Part shown: in pieces, positions 43,290-54,139 of the stretch | How the letters are laid out: the number at the start of each line of letters is the position of its first letter | Position numbering within the stretch: position 1 is the first letter of the stretch | Origin: an uncultured Clostridia bacterium | GTDB lineage: Bacteria; Bacillota; Clostridia; TANB77; CAG-508 | Length of the DNA: 64,000 bases | Direction of reading: 5' to 3' | Assembly (NCBI GenBank): GCA_947625415.1 | Contig: CANQOG010000004.1 | Coordinates: 1-64,000 of the forward strand | Position numbers and translations under genes: made by a program | Notes under the pieces: model-generated | Told to the model about the DNA's origin: nothing | What the model saw: only the letters and a program-made list of their open reading frames with translations | Databases searched by the model: none

Positions 43290-44345
43290 ATGCGCCACTC
43301 AGAACAAAATATTGAAAAACAACCATATAAAATAATTGCTGTTGATGATGAGAACGGAATTATAGATTCTTTATCTGTTTTTTTAAAGCGTTCTGGTTAT
43401 CAATTAACTGGTATAACAAATCCATTAGAAGCTATTGAGCGTGTAAAAAATGAACACTTTGATTTAATGCTTTTAGACTTTATTATGACACCTATTCATG
43501 GTGACAAGGTTGTTGAAGAAATTAGAAAATTCAATAAAGATTTATACATATTACTACTTACTGGTCACAAAGATTTAGCTCCACCACTAGAAACAATTAG
43601 AAAATTATCTATTCAAGGTTATTGTGAAAAAAGTGATAAATTTGATCAATTATTGCTCTTAATAGAGTCTGCAATAAAATCAATTGAACAAATGAGACTT
43701 ATAAATCAAATTAATCAAGAGCTATCAAAATCTAGAGAAGAATTAGAAAAAGCATATTTAGAGACAATTCAAACATTAAGATATACAGTTGAAGCAAAAG
43801 ATAAATATACAAGAGGTCATTCAGATAGAGTTTCAGCTTTTTCTGTTTTAATTGGAAAATATATGGGACTATCTCAAGAAGAATTAAAAATTCTTGAAAT
43901 CGGCGGATTATTTCATGATATTGGAAAAATCGGTGTTCCTGACAGTGTTCTTTTAAAAGAAGGTAAACTTACTGATGATGAATATGGAGAAATAAAAAAT
44001 CATCCATCAATTGGAAAACATATTCTTTCTAATGCTTCAACATTTGAAGAAATAATTCCTATTATTTATCATCATCATGAAAAATTTGATGGTAACGGTT
44101 ATCCAGGAAAACTTAAAGGCAAAGATATACCACTATTTGCCAGAATTGCTGCAGTAGCAGATACATTTGATGCTATGACTACAAAACGTTCATATAGAAA
44201 TGCTCTTCCATTAGATGTCGTTAGAGAGGAAATTGTAAGGGTGTCAGGTACACAATTTGATCCTAAAGTTGCTGATGTATTTTTAGACATTTTAGATAAT
44301 CACTATGATGAAATTCTTGCAATACAAAAAAAATACGAAAGTTAA
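43290..44345 (+). CDS. Response regulator with HD-GYP domain
   Basis: REC domain (VDDENGIID, LLDFIMTPIHGD) and HDIGKIGVPD, HHHEKFDGNGYPGKLKG, ARIAAVADTFDAMTTKRSYR. Confidence 0.95.
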   Translation: MRHSEQNIEKQPYKIIAVDDENGIIDSLSVFLKRSGYQLTGITNPLEAIERVKNEHFDLMLLDFIMTPIHGDKVVEEIRKFNKDLYILLLTGHKDLAPPLETIRKLSIQGYCEKSDKFDQLLLLIESAIKSIEQMRLINQINQELSKSREELEKAYLETIQTLRYTVEAKDKYTRGHSDRVSAFSVLIGKYMGLSQEELKILEIGGLFHDIGKIGVPDSVLLKEGKLTDDEYGEIKNHPSIGKHILSNASTFEEIIPIIYHHHEKFDGNGYPGKLKGKDIPLFARIAAVADTFDAMTTKRSYRNALPLDVVREEIVRVSGTQFDPKVADVFLDILDNHYDEILAIQKKYES

Positions 44346-44356
44346 GGGAGGAAAAA

Positions 44357-45187
44357 ATGAAAATAAATGAAATCAAAAATTCAGCCAAAATTAAGCTTAC
44401 TGGAAATTATATAAAATGCGCATCTAGTAGTTTATTATATTTTATAATAATATCATTAATTACATTTTTTCAAACAAAAATAGCAGTAACTATGACAAAT
44501 TCTATTGTTTTAGCAATTGTACAAGCACTATTCTTATTATTAAGTTGGATTTTAGGATATGGAATTATAGCAAATATCTTAGATTTATCTGATATAAAAA
44601 CAAATTCAATTACAGATTTTATAAATATAACAATTAAAAACTGTATAAAATACACAAAAATTGGTTTATTAGTTTTATTAAAAATATTAGCTCCATTAAT
44701 AATTTTCTTATTTTCTATGTATTACTGGGTTGGAACAATGACAGCAAATTTAAATAATGTAAATTTTCTTTGCTTTAATCAAAATTTAGTTCCTCTAGCA
44801 AGTACAATATGTATTTTATCAGTAATTTTACTAATATATTATATATTAAAATATACTTTAGTAGCTTATACTTATTATGAAAATCCTGATATGTCTGAAA
44901 AAGATATCGTAGAAAAGTCAAAACAATTAATGAAAAATAATATATCTAAATATGTTTTATTACTTTTATCTTTCTTACATTGGTTTTTAATTGGAGCATT
45001 GATATTATTAATATTAAACATATTTATAGAAACTAAATATTTAACACCATTTATGGTTTTATTTTATAGCGCAATTAGACCATATTTCGTAGCTACAAAA
45101 TATGAATTTTATAAAGAATTAAATGATGTAAAAGTTGAAAAAATAAAAAAGAAATCAAATAAAAAACAAGAAGATGGCTCAAATTAG
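44357..45187 (+). CDS. Polytopic membrane protein (DUF975-like)
   Basis: MKINEIKNSAKIKLTGNY start and about 6 TM helices; likely last gene of the NRPS operon. Confidence 0.5.
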   Translation: MKINEIKNSAKIKLTGNYIKCASSSLLYFIIISLITFFQTKIAVTMTNSIVLAIVQALFLLLSWILGYGIIANILDLSDIKTNSITDFINITIKNCIKYTKIGLLVLLKILAPLIIFLFSMYYWVGTMTANLNNVNFLCFNQNLVPLASTICILSVILLIYYILKYTLVAYTYYENPDMSEKDIVEKSKQLMKNNISKYVLLLLSFLHWFLIGALILLILNIFIETKYLTPFMVLFYSAIRPYFVATKYEFYKELNDVKVEKIKKKSNKKQEDGSN

Positions 45188-45198
45188 CCATCTTTTTT

Positions 45199-47382
45199 TT
45201 ATCCATTTAGCTTCATAGATAATGAAACTTTATGTTTGTCATTATCTATATCAATAACTTTTACTTTAACAACATCTCCAACAGAAACTATTTCTGAAGG
45301 ATTTTTTACAAATTGGTATGCCATTTCTGAAATATGTACTAACCCATCATATTTAACTCCAATGTCTATAAATGCTCCAAAATCTATAACATTTCTAACA
45401 GTTCCATTCATAATCATTCCAATTTTTAAATCTTCAAATTTTAATACATCTGACCTTAAAATTGGCTTTGGCATTGAATCTCTAGGGTCTCTTCCAGGTT
45501 TTAGAATTTCCTCAATAATATCTTTTAAAGTTAGTTCACCAACAGCTAATTCACTTGCCGTTTCTTTAACATTAACTTTTCTCAATTTTTCATCTAAGTC
45601 CACTTTTTTCTCTTTATCTAAAATACTATCCACAGAATATCCTAATTTTGCGAGTAATTTTTCAGCTACTTCATAACTTTCTGGATGAACACCTGTCATT
45701 TCAAGTGGATTTTTACCATTATATATTCTAATAAATCCTGCACATTGTTTAAATGCAGATGGTCCTAATTTTGTTACTTTAAGCAATTCTTTTCTTTGTT
45801 TTAATTCACCATTTTCATCTCTATATTTTACAATATTTTTTGCTAAACTCATATTTATTCCAGAAACATAAGAAAGAAGTGATGGCGTAGCTGTATTTAC
45901 ATCTACACCAACAGAGTTTACAGCATCTTCAACAACTCCTGTTATACTCTCCTCTAGTTTCTTTTGATTTACATCATGTTGATATTGACCAACTCCAATT
46001 GATTTTGGATCAATTTTTACAAGTTCTGATAATGGATCTTGAAGTCGTCTAGCAATTGATATTGCTCCTCTTAAAGAGACATTTATATCTGGATATTCTT
46101 CTGTTGCTAATTTAGAAGCTGAATATACAGAAGCACCAGCTTCACTAACTATTGCATAATATACTTCTTTATCAATTTCTTTTAACATATTAGATATAAA
46201 TAGTTCTGATTCGCGTGAGGCTGTTCCATTTCCAATTGAAATCATATTAACGTCAAATTTATTTATTAAATCAATTAAAGCCTTTTTAGACCCTTCTACA
46301 TCGTTTTGAGGCTCTGTTGGATAAACAGTAGTCGTAGCTAGAACTTTACCAGTTTTATCAATAACTGCAATTTTACATCCAGTTCTATAAGCTGGATCAA
46401 ATCCCATAACAACAATATCTTTAATAGGTGGTTGCATTAAAAGTTGTTTTGCATTCTTTCCAAAAACCTTAATTGCCTTTTCTTCAGCTCTTTCAGTTAA
46501 GTCAGCTCTTATCTCTCTTTCAATACTTGGAGCAATTAACCTCTTATAGCTATCTTCAATTGTATTTTTTAAAATTTCAGCAAACTGACTTAATTCATCT
46601 TGAATAATTTGTCTTTCTAAATATTTCAAAATCTTCTCATCAGGAGATTCTAACTTAACTTTTAAAAATTCTTCTTTCTCTCCCCTATTTATAGCTAAAA
46701 TTCTATGTGATGGAAGCCTTAAAATTCCTTCTTTATAGTCATAATACATTTCATAAAGTGACTTTTCCTCTTTAGAATTTTTACAAGAAATTACAGCTTC
46801 TCTAAAATTCATAGATTTTATTTTCTTTCTATAATCACTATTATCTGAAATATCTTCAGCAATTATATCACTAGCACCAGCTATTGCATCTTCTACAGTT
46901 TTAACACCTTTATCTTTATCTATATATTGTTTTGCAATTTCATAAATATCTCTTTTTTCCTGTTGCAAATAAATTATCATAGCTAATGGTTCCAACCCTT
47001 TTTCTTTAGCTATTGTAGCTCTTGTTCTCTTCTTTGGCTTATATGGTCTGTAAATATCCTCAAGCTCTGAAAGAGTAGTAGCAGTAGTAATCTTTATTGT
47101 AAGTTCATCTGTGAGCTTTCCTTGCTCATCAATAAGCCTTATAATCTCCTCTTTTCTAGCTTCCAAATTTCTTAAATATTTTAATCTTTCATCAAATTCT
47201 CTTAAAACCTCATCACTTAAATTTCCAGTAACTTCTTTTCTGTAACGTGCAATAAATGGAATCGTATTCCCATCATCAATTAGCTTAATAGTCGAACTAA
47301 CTTGAGCTTCTGTAATATTTAATTCTTCAGATATTTTCTTTGTTATTATGTTCATAATAATTTCCTCTCTTTTTACTAACAC
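45199..47382 (-). CDS. tex: Tex family RNA-binding S1-domain protein
   Basis: NTIPFIARYRKEVTGNLSDE, GFDPAYRTGCK, SIGVGQYQHDV, C-terminal S1 domain. Confidence 0.95.
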   Translation of the reverse strand: MLVKREEIIMNIITKKISEELNITEAQVSSTIKLIDDGNTIPFIARYRKEVTGNLSDEVLREFDERLKYLRNLEARKEEIIRLIDEQGKLTDELTIKITTATTLSELEDIYRPYKPKKRTRATIAKEKGLEPLAMIIYLQQEKRDIYEIAKQYIDKDKGVKTVEDAIAGASDIIAEDISDNSDYRKKIKSMNFREAVISCKNSKEEKSLYEMYYDYKEGILRLPSHRILAINRGEKEEFLKVKLESPDEKILKYLERQIIQDELSQFAEILKNTIEDSYKRLIAPSIEREIRADLTERAEEKAIKVFGKNAKQLLMQPPIKDIVVMGFDPAYRTGCKIAVIDKTGKVLATTTVYPTEPQNDVEGSKKALIDLINKFDVNMISIGNGTASRESELFISNMLKEIDKEVYYAIVSEAGASVYSASKLATEEYPDINVSLRGAISIARRLQDPLSELVKIDPKSIGVGQYQHDVNQKKLEESITGVVEDAVNSVGVDVNTATPSLLSYVSGINMSLAKNIVKYRDENGELKQRKELLKVTKLGPSAFKQCAGFIRIYNGKNPLEMTGVHPESYEVAEKLLAKLGYSVDSILDKEKKVDLDEKLRKVNVKETASELAVGELTLKDIIEEILKPGRDPRDSMPKPILRSDVLKFEDLKIGMIMNGTVRNVIDFGAFIDIGVKYDGLVHISEMAYQFVKNPSEIVSVGDVVKVKVIDIDNDKHKVSLSMKLNG

Positions 47383-47458
47383 ACTTTTATATCATCTTTT
47401 AATTAATTTTTTATATTTTAATTGAAAAAGAAAGCTATATAGCTTTCTTTCAACAAAT

Positions 47459-49063
47459 TTAACTATTTTGCTCTTCTAAATAATCATCATAACTACATTC
47501 TCTAACAACAATATTTTTTCCATCTTTTAAATCTATAATTTTGTTTGCAACTGTTTGAGTTAATTCATGGTCATGTGATGTAAATAAAATAATTCCTGTA
47601 TATTTTTTCATTCCTTCATTTAAAGCTGTTATACTTTCCATATCTAAATGATTAGTTGGCTCATCAAATATAAGCATATTTGCACCAGAAAGCATCATTT
47701 TAGAAAGAACACACCTAACTTTTTCTCCTCCAGATAAAACTTTAACATCTTTTAAAGCTTCATCACCTGAAAATAACATTCTTCCTAAAAATCCTCTAAC
47801 ATAAGTTTCATCAGGGTCTTTAGAATATTGCCTTAACCAATCAACTAATCTCATTTCTTCTTCAAACATATAATTATTATCTTTTGGAAAATAATCTGTT
47901 GAAATAGTAACTCCATAAGTAACTTCTCCAGAGTCTGGTTCAATTTCTCCAGATAATATTTGAAACAAAACAGTTTTTGCAAGCTCATTATCAGAAATAA
48001 ATGCAACCTTTTCATCTCTTTTTATTGTAAAAGATATATTATCTAAAAGCTTTTCACCATTAACAGTTTTAGATAAATTTTTAACTTCCAAAATATCTTT
48101 TCCATACTCTCTATCTGGTTTAAAATCTATATAAGGATATTTTCTGTTAGAAGGTTTTATCTCTTCTAATTCAATTTTTTCTAAAGACTTCTTTCTAGAT
48201 GTAGCTTGTTTTGATTTTGAAGCATTAGCAGAGAATCTTGCAATAAAATCTTGCAACTCTTTAATCTTTTCTTCTTTCTTTTTATTTTCTTCTTTCATCT
48301 GCTTTAAAGCAAGCTGACTTGATTCATACCAAAAATCATAATTTCCTGGGTATACCTTAATTTTTCCAAAGTCAACATCTGCAATATGAGTACAAACTTT
48401 ATTTAAAAAATATCTATCATGTGAAACAACTATAACAGTATTTTCAAAATCTATTAAAAAATCTTGTAACCAATTAATTGCTTTCATATCTAAATCATTT
48501 GTAGGCTCATCTAAAAGTAATACATCTGGATTTCCAAATAAACTTTGAGCTAAAAGAACTTTAACTTTATCTTTTGCCTCAAGTTCCTTCATAAATTTAT
48601 AATGCAAAAAGCTATCAATTCCTAAATCATTAAGTAGTTTAGCAGCATCTGATTCTGCGTTCCAACCATCAAGCTCCGCAAAACGTTCTTCAAGTTTTGC
48701 AGCAACTAATCCATCTTCTTCAGAAAAATCTGGCTTTGAATATATCTTATCTTTTTCTTTCATTATATTATATAACTCAGAATTTCCAAGCATTACAGTA
48801 TCTATTACAGTATAATCTTCATAAGCAAAATGGTCCTGTTTTAGCATTGATAGTCTTTCGCCTTTATCTAAAATAACTTCACCTTTACTTGGCTCTATTT
48901 CACCAGATAAAACTTTTAAAAATGTTGACTTACCAGCACCATTAGCACCAATTATTCCATAACAATTTCCTTTTGTAAATTTAATATTAACATCTTCAAA
49001 TAATACTCTTTTTCCAAAACGTATTGTAACACCATTTGAAATAAGCAATTTTCTTTCCTCCAA
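47459..49063 (-). CDS. ABC-F family ATPase
   Basis: Two Walker A/B sets, LLLDEPTNDLDMKAINWLQDFL, LSGGEKVRCVLSKMML. Confidence 0.95.
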   Translation of the reverse strand: MEERKLLISNGVTIRFGKRVLFEDVNIKFTKGNCYGIIGANGAGKSTFLKVLSGEIEPSKGEVILDKGERLSMLKQDHFAYEDYTVIDTVMLGNSELYNIMKEKDKIYSKPDFSEEDGLVAAKLEERFAELDGWNAESDAAKLLNDLGIDSFLHYKFMKELEAKDKVKVLLAQSLFGNPDVLLLDEPTNDLDMKAINWLQDFLIDFENTVIVVSHDRYFLNKVCTHIADVDFGKIKVYPGNYDFWYESSQLALKQMKEENKKKEEKIKELQDFIARFSANASKSKQATSRKKSLEKIELEEIKPSNRKYPYIDFKPDREYGKDILEVKNLSKTVNGEKLLDNISFTIKRDEKVAFISDNELAKTVLFQILSGEIEPDSGEVTYGVTISTDYFPKDNNYMFEEEMRLVDWLRQYSKDPDETYVRGFLGRMLFSGDEALKDVKVLSGGEKVRCVLSKMMLSGANMLIFDEPTNHLDMESITALNEGMKKYTGIILFTSHDHELTQTVANKIIDLKDGKNIVVRECSYDDYLEEQNS

Positions 49064-49125
49064 ATTATTTATAAAAATTTTGACTTATTTATTATAATCG
49101 AAAAAACACTATTTTTCAAGAATTT

Positions 49126-49335
49126 TTAATTAAAAATTGACACATCTACAGCATTTTCTATTATATTAGAATTATCTATAACATTTTGATTATAAATTTC
49201 ATTATTACTAACTGTCTTGTTTTCAGGCAATGTTATTTCATTTGCAAATTCACTTTCTTTTGGAAGCACATTTTTAACAATAGAAAAACCAATTATTATT
49301 ATAAAAATAGCAACAACTAACATTTCTACTTTCAT
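49126..49335 (-). CDS. Small membrane-anchored hypothetical protein
   Basis: 69 aa with N-terminal TM, RBS present. Confidence 0.45.
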   Translation of the reverse strand: MKVEMLVVAIFIIIIGFSIVKNVLPKESEFANEITLPENKTVSNNEIYNQNVIDNSNIIENAVDVSIFN

Positions 49336-49349
49336 ATTTATAACTCCTT

Positions 49350-51697
49350 TTATAAAATTTCTAGACCAGCAAATTTAGCCATAAGACGTTTATGACCAAC
49401 TTTATTAAAGTCAATATCAACCTTTAAATCATCACCGTTCTTTTTCAACTTTACTAATTATTCCTTCACCAAATTTTTTATGGAAAACTTTAATACCAGC
49501 ATTATATACTGATAAATCAACATTATCATTAGCTTTTGGCTTATTATTTAAAGCTTTTAAAAAGCTATCAGCAGTTCTAAATTGAAAAGTATTTGAAACT
49601 TCTTTTGATGTAGCAGAAACTCTTAAATCATTAGAACTATATGTTTTAACAGGTCCTCCACTCCATGAATAATTTTTAGATTTTCCATAACTCCATTCAA
49701 AATCTCCATATCCTGAAAATCTATCTTGTTCATCATATCTGTTTTTGCCTTCTTCAAGAGCCTCATCTTTTCCCTCTAACATTTCAGCTGGAATTTCCTT
49801 TATAAATCTTGATGGCTGATTATAAGTTGTTGAACCATAAGTCGTTCTCATTTTAGAGCAAACCATAAATAGTCTTTCTTTAGCTCTAGTTATTCCAACA
49901 TAACAAAGACGTCTCTCCTCTTCTAGCTCTTTAGGTTCTCCAATTGATTTATTGCTTGGAAAAAGCCCTTCTTCCATTCCAACTAAAAATACAACTGGAA
50001 ATTCAAGGCCTTTTGCACTATGTAAAGTCATTAAAGTAACAGTCTCTTCTCCCTCTTCAATATTATCTACATCAGAACTTAAAGCAATATCTTCTAAAAA
50101 TTCTTCTAAACCACCATCTGCCATCTCTGTTTCAAATTCTTCTGCCATAGTTAGTAATTGATCTAAATTATCAATTCTATTTTCAGCTTTAATTTTTTCA
50201 TCTTGTTTTTCTTCATTTTTTAAAGCATCTATATATCCTGTCATTTTAAGAGTCTTTGATAATAATTCTGAAATACTCAATGTATCTTTCTCTTTTTTTA
50301 AATTTTCTATACAATCTATAAACTCTCTTGTATTAGCAAATATTCTAGATAAACCATATTCATCAGATTTTTTAATAATATCATACATTGAAACTCCTTC
50401 ATTTGCAGATATTTCTTCTATATTTGCTATACTTGTATTTCCAACACCTCTTTTTGGTTCATTTATAATTCTCGTTAAGCTTAAATTATCATTTGAATTT
50501 TGAATTAATCTTAAATAAGCAATTGCATCTTTAATTTCTTTTCTTTCAAAGAATTTTAAACCACCTATTACTTTATATGGAATTTGTTCTCTAACTAAAA
50601 CTTGCTCTAAAACTCTTGATTGAGAGTTTGTTCTATAAAGAATTGCAAAATCAGAATTTTTATAATATTCTGAACTTTTTAGTGAAACTATTTTTTGAAC
50701 AACATAATTTGCTTCACCATATTCGTCATCGGCTCTAAATACTTCAGGAAGTTCTCCATCTTCATTTTTAGTCCATAATTTTTTCTCATATTTAGTTTCA
50801 TTATTTTTAATAACTGAATTTGCAGCATTTAAAATACTTCCTGTACATCTATAATTTTGCTCTAATTTAATAATTTCTGTTCCAGGAAAATCTTTTTCAA
50901 AATTTAAAATATTAGAAATATCAGCTCCTCTAAATGAGTATATCCCTTGATCATTGTCACCAACAACAGTTATATTCCCATATTTTGAAGCTAGTAATGT
51001 TACTAACGTAAATTGAGCTTTATTAGTATCTTGATATTCATCAACTAAAACATATTTAAATTTTTCAGAATAATATTCCAATACATCAGGATTTTCCATC
51101 ATTATTTTAATCACAAAATTAATAATATCATCAAAATCAATAGCATTATTTTCTTTTAATCTTTTTTGATAAATTTTATAAATTTCAGCAATTTTTTCTT
51201 TTCTAAAATCACCATTAGCCTTCATAGCATAACTACTTGGTTCTAGCATATCATTTTTTGCATTACTAATTTCATATTGAACAGATTTGTCTGTAAAAAT
51301 TTTATCATCTAATTCTTGACTTTTTAAAATTTGCTTAATTAATGTTTTCTGATCACCTGTATCAAAAATTACAAATGAATTAGTAAAACCTAACCTGTCT
51401 ATATATCTTCTTAAAATTCTAACACAAATAGAATGAAATGTTCCTATCCACATATCGTTAGCAATATCACCAACTAACTTCTCCACTCTTTCCTTCATTT
51501 CATTTGCAGCTTTATTTGTAAACGTAATCGCTAAAATATCCCATGGTTTTACCTTTTTTTCTCCCATGAGATATGCTATTTTATGAGTTAAAACTTTAGT
51601 TTTTCCGAGAACCAGCACCAGCTATAACTAAACATGGTCCTTCAGTTTTCGTTACAGCTTCATATTGTTTATCATTAAGTTCTTCTAATAAATTCAT
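49350..51697 (-). CDS. pcrA: UvrD/PcrA-type DNA helicase, requiring two +1 frameshifts at CGG (51605-51607 and 49435-49437)
   Basis: MNLLEELNDKQYEAVTKTEGPCLVIAGAGS-[C]-GKTKVLTHKIAYL... and ...GEGIISKVEKE-[C]-GDDLKVDIDFNKVGHKRLMAKFAGLEIL*. Length 2348 = 3n+2. Confidence 0.95.
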
Positions 51698-51852
51698 TTT
51701 GTCTCCTTTCAATTTTGCTAATAGTTAAAGAACTATTGTTTGTATTATATACTAGAATTCTTTTTTAGTCAATCAATTTTTTATAATTTATATTGAATAT
51801 TTAAGTAAAAAATTGTATAATTTTAATGTAATCTATATTAAGGAGGGTAATT

Positions 51853-52266
51853 ATGTACTTTAATGAAAATAAATATAAAAAATGTATAAGTCATTTAGTT
51901 ACTTTAAAAACATGCATTGTTTTAGGATATATGGTTTTATTTTCTGCAATATGTGCTGGAATAGGTCTAATTATTATGCAAGAATTTTTTGAGGACCAGT
52001 TATACGTTATTGGAATTTCTACTGGTATTGGTGCCTTGCTTGGTTTAATTGTAGGTCTTTCATCTACATGGAGTGTAGAAATGAAAATTCAAGAAGCATA
52101 TTGGAGAATGGATATTTTAAATGAAATTAAAACTCAAACATCTATAGCAAATAAAAATACACCTATTGCCAAAACTGTAGTTGCCATAGAAAATAAACAA
52201 AATCCACCTACTCCACCTATTCCACCAGTTTTATCTGAAGAGAAAAAAGAAGAAATCCAACAATAA
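51853..52266 (+). CDS. Small membrane protein, hypothetical
   Basis: 137 aa, RBS aaggaggg, two TM helices. Confidence 0.5.
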   Translation: MYFNENKYKKCISHLVTLKTCIVLGYMVLFSAICAGIGLIIMQEFFEDQLYVIGISTGIGALLGLIVGLSSTWSVEMKIQEAYWRMDILNEIKTQTSIANKNTPIAKTVVAIENKQNPPTPPIPPVLSEEKKEEIQQ

Positions 52267-52295
52267 AAATACCTACTTTTTAAGTAGGTATTTTT
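52265..52295. terminator. Terminator hairpin
   Basis: aaaatacctacttttt-aagtaggtattttt. Confidence 0.75.
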
Positions 52296-52308
52296 ATTTA
52301 TTTTATCA

Positions 52309-52920
52309 TTAATTATATCTCTCAATTAATCTTCTCTGATTTGGAATAAGTGAGAATATTCCTAATAATAAACCTGTTTCTATAATTAAAGTTTGAACTA
52401 ATATATCTGCCCTATTTTCTTCAAATTCTTCTATAATCTCTTCCTCTTTTTGTCTAGCATAATATGAATTTGACTGTGAATAATTTGATAAATCTCTATC
52501 AGTTAAAATTTTTGCATTACTAAATCTCGTTATCAAATAAATTATAATAGTAAATACTGAAAAAGCTACAACACATATATAGAAAAGATTCATTTTTGTA
52601 CAAACATTTTCAATCTCTTCTTCTTTAATTTTACAATTTTTAAATAAATCAAATGTACTTAATCTACAAGTAGCTCTAATTATGAAAAATATTAAAAATG
52701 CAGCTAATAATGGCAATGAATATTTTAAAACACTATAATCCACCGAATCTTTATGATTTTCAACAAACCAAGTAACAACTACTGTTATTGATAAAAATAT
52801 AAAAATTAATAAAATTCCATAAGCTACAAATCCATTAATTAACCCTTTTACAGCTGTTCTAGGAATTATACTTTTTTTATTTTCTTTTTCTACTTCTACT
52901 TGTTTTTTTCTCATATCCAC
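52309..52920 (-). CDS. Hypothetical membrane protein
   Basis: 203 aa, about 4 TM helices. Confidence 0.5.
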   Translation of the reverse strand: MDMRKKQVEVEKENKKSIIPRTAVKGLINGFVAYGILLIFIFLSITVVVTWFVENHKDSVDYSVLKYSLPLLAAFLIFFIIRATCRLSTFDLFKNCKIKEEEIENVCTKMNLFYICVVAFSVFTIIIYLITRFSNAKILTDRDLSNYSQSNSYYARQKEEEIIEEFEENRADILVQTLIIETGLLLGIFSLIPNQRRLIERYN

Positions 52921-53022
52921 CAGTTCCTCTCTAAAGAAAATTGTCTTTAGTATTCATAAGTTTATCATTATACAAACATTATAACTTATATAAAAAAAAG
53001 TTACAACACTTTTTTTAAATTT

Positions 53023-54085
53023 TTATTCATTTTCACCTTTTAATCGTTCTGCCCTATCCGTAGCAATTAAATTATCTATCATTTCATCTAAATCACCATT
53101 TAAAAAATTATCAAATTGGTATGTACTAAAACCAATTCTATGATCAGTAATTCTTCCTTGAGGATAATTATATGTTCTGATTTTTTCACTTCTATCTCCA
53201 GAACCTACTTGATTTTTTCTTTCTTGCGCAAGCTCCTTATCTTGTTTTTCCTTTTCCATTTGATAAAGTCTAGAACGAAGTAATCTCATTGCATATTCTC
53301 TATTTTGAACTTGTGAACGTTCTGTTTGACATTCAGCAACAATTCCAGTTGGTTCATGAATAAGCCTTACAGCTGAAGATGTTTTATTAACATGTTGTCC
53401 ACCTGCTCCACTTGCCCTATAAACTTCCATCTTTATATCAGCAGGATTTATTTCAATTTCCACATCTTCTACTTCAGGAAGAACTGCAACCGTAGCAGTA
53501 GATGTATGAATTCTACCACTTGATTCTGTATCTGGAACTCTTTGAACTCTATGAACACCACTTTCAAACTTAAATCTACTATAAGCCCCTTTTCCAGTTA
53601 TCATAAATGAAATTTTATTAAATCCACCTAATTCTGTTTCATTACTATCTATAACTTCTATTTTAAAATGTTTTCTCTCAGCATACATTGAGTACATTCT
53701 AAATAGCGTTCCAGCAAATAACGCAGCTTCTTCTCCGACCAGCACCACTACGAATTTCGCAAATAACATTATTATCGTCATTTGGATCTTTAGGAATTAA
53801 AAGAACTTTCAACTCTTCTTCTAATTTTGGAAGTTTATCTTTAGCTGTTAACATTTCTTCCTCTGCTAAATCTTTCATTTCAGGATCATTCATCATTTCT
53901 TTAGCTTCTTCATATTCTTTTTGAGTTTGCTTATATTCTCTATATTTCTGAACAACATCCTCTAATGAACTATGTTCTTTCATTAATTTTTTCCATTCAG
54001 ATTGATTTGAGATAATTTGAGGATCACTAATTAATTTATTTAATTCCTCATATCTCGCTTCAACACCTTCTAACTTTTGAAACAT
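53023..54085 (-). CDS. prfA: Peptide chain release factor 1, requiring +1 frameshift at CGG (53735-53737)
   Basis: ORFs 53699-54085 and 53023-53781 join as [10 protein letters not shown]-[C][20 protein letters not shown]; [34 protein letters not shown]. Length 1063 = 3n+1. Confidence 0.95.
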
Positions 54086-54139
54086 AAAAACCTCTTCTTT
54101 CTTTTAAATAAACACCATAAAATTATAACACATAAAAGC

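Noticed and set aside
45236-45676. Antisense ORF inside tex, and similar antisense ORFs (e.g. 6611-6862, 9925-10290, 16149-16484, 19413-19724, 25904-26170, 49952-50161, 59434-59844, 63622-63984)
   Set aside because: They lie entirely opposite well-supported genes and have low-complexity or hydrophobic translations with no recognisable family.
53023-54085. Classical RF2-type programmed frameshift
   Set aside because: The gene is RF1-like, the shift codon is CGG not UGA, and no SD-like element plus CUU-UGA is present.
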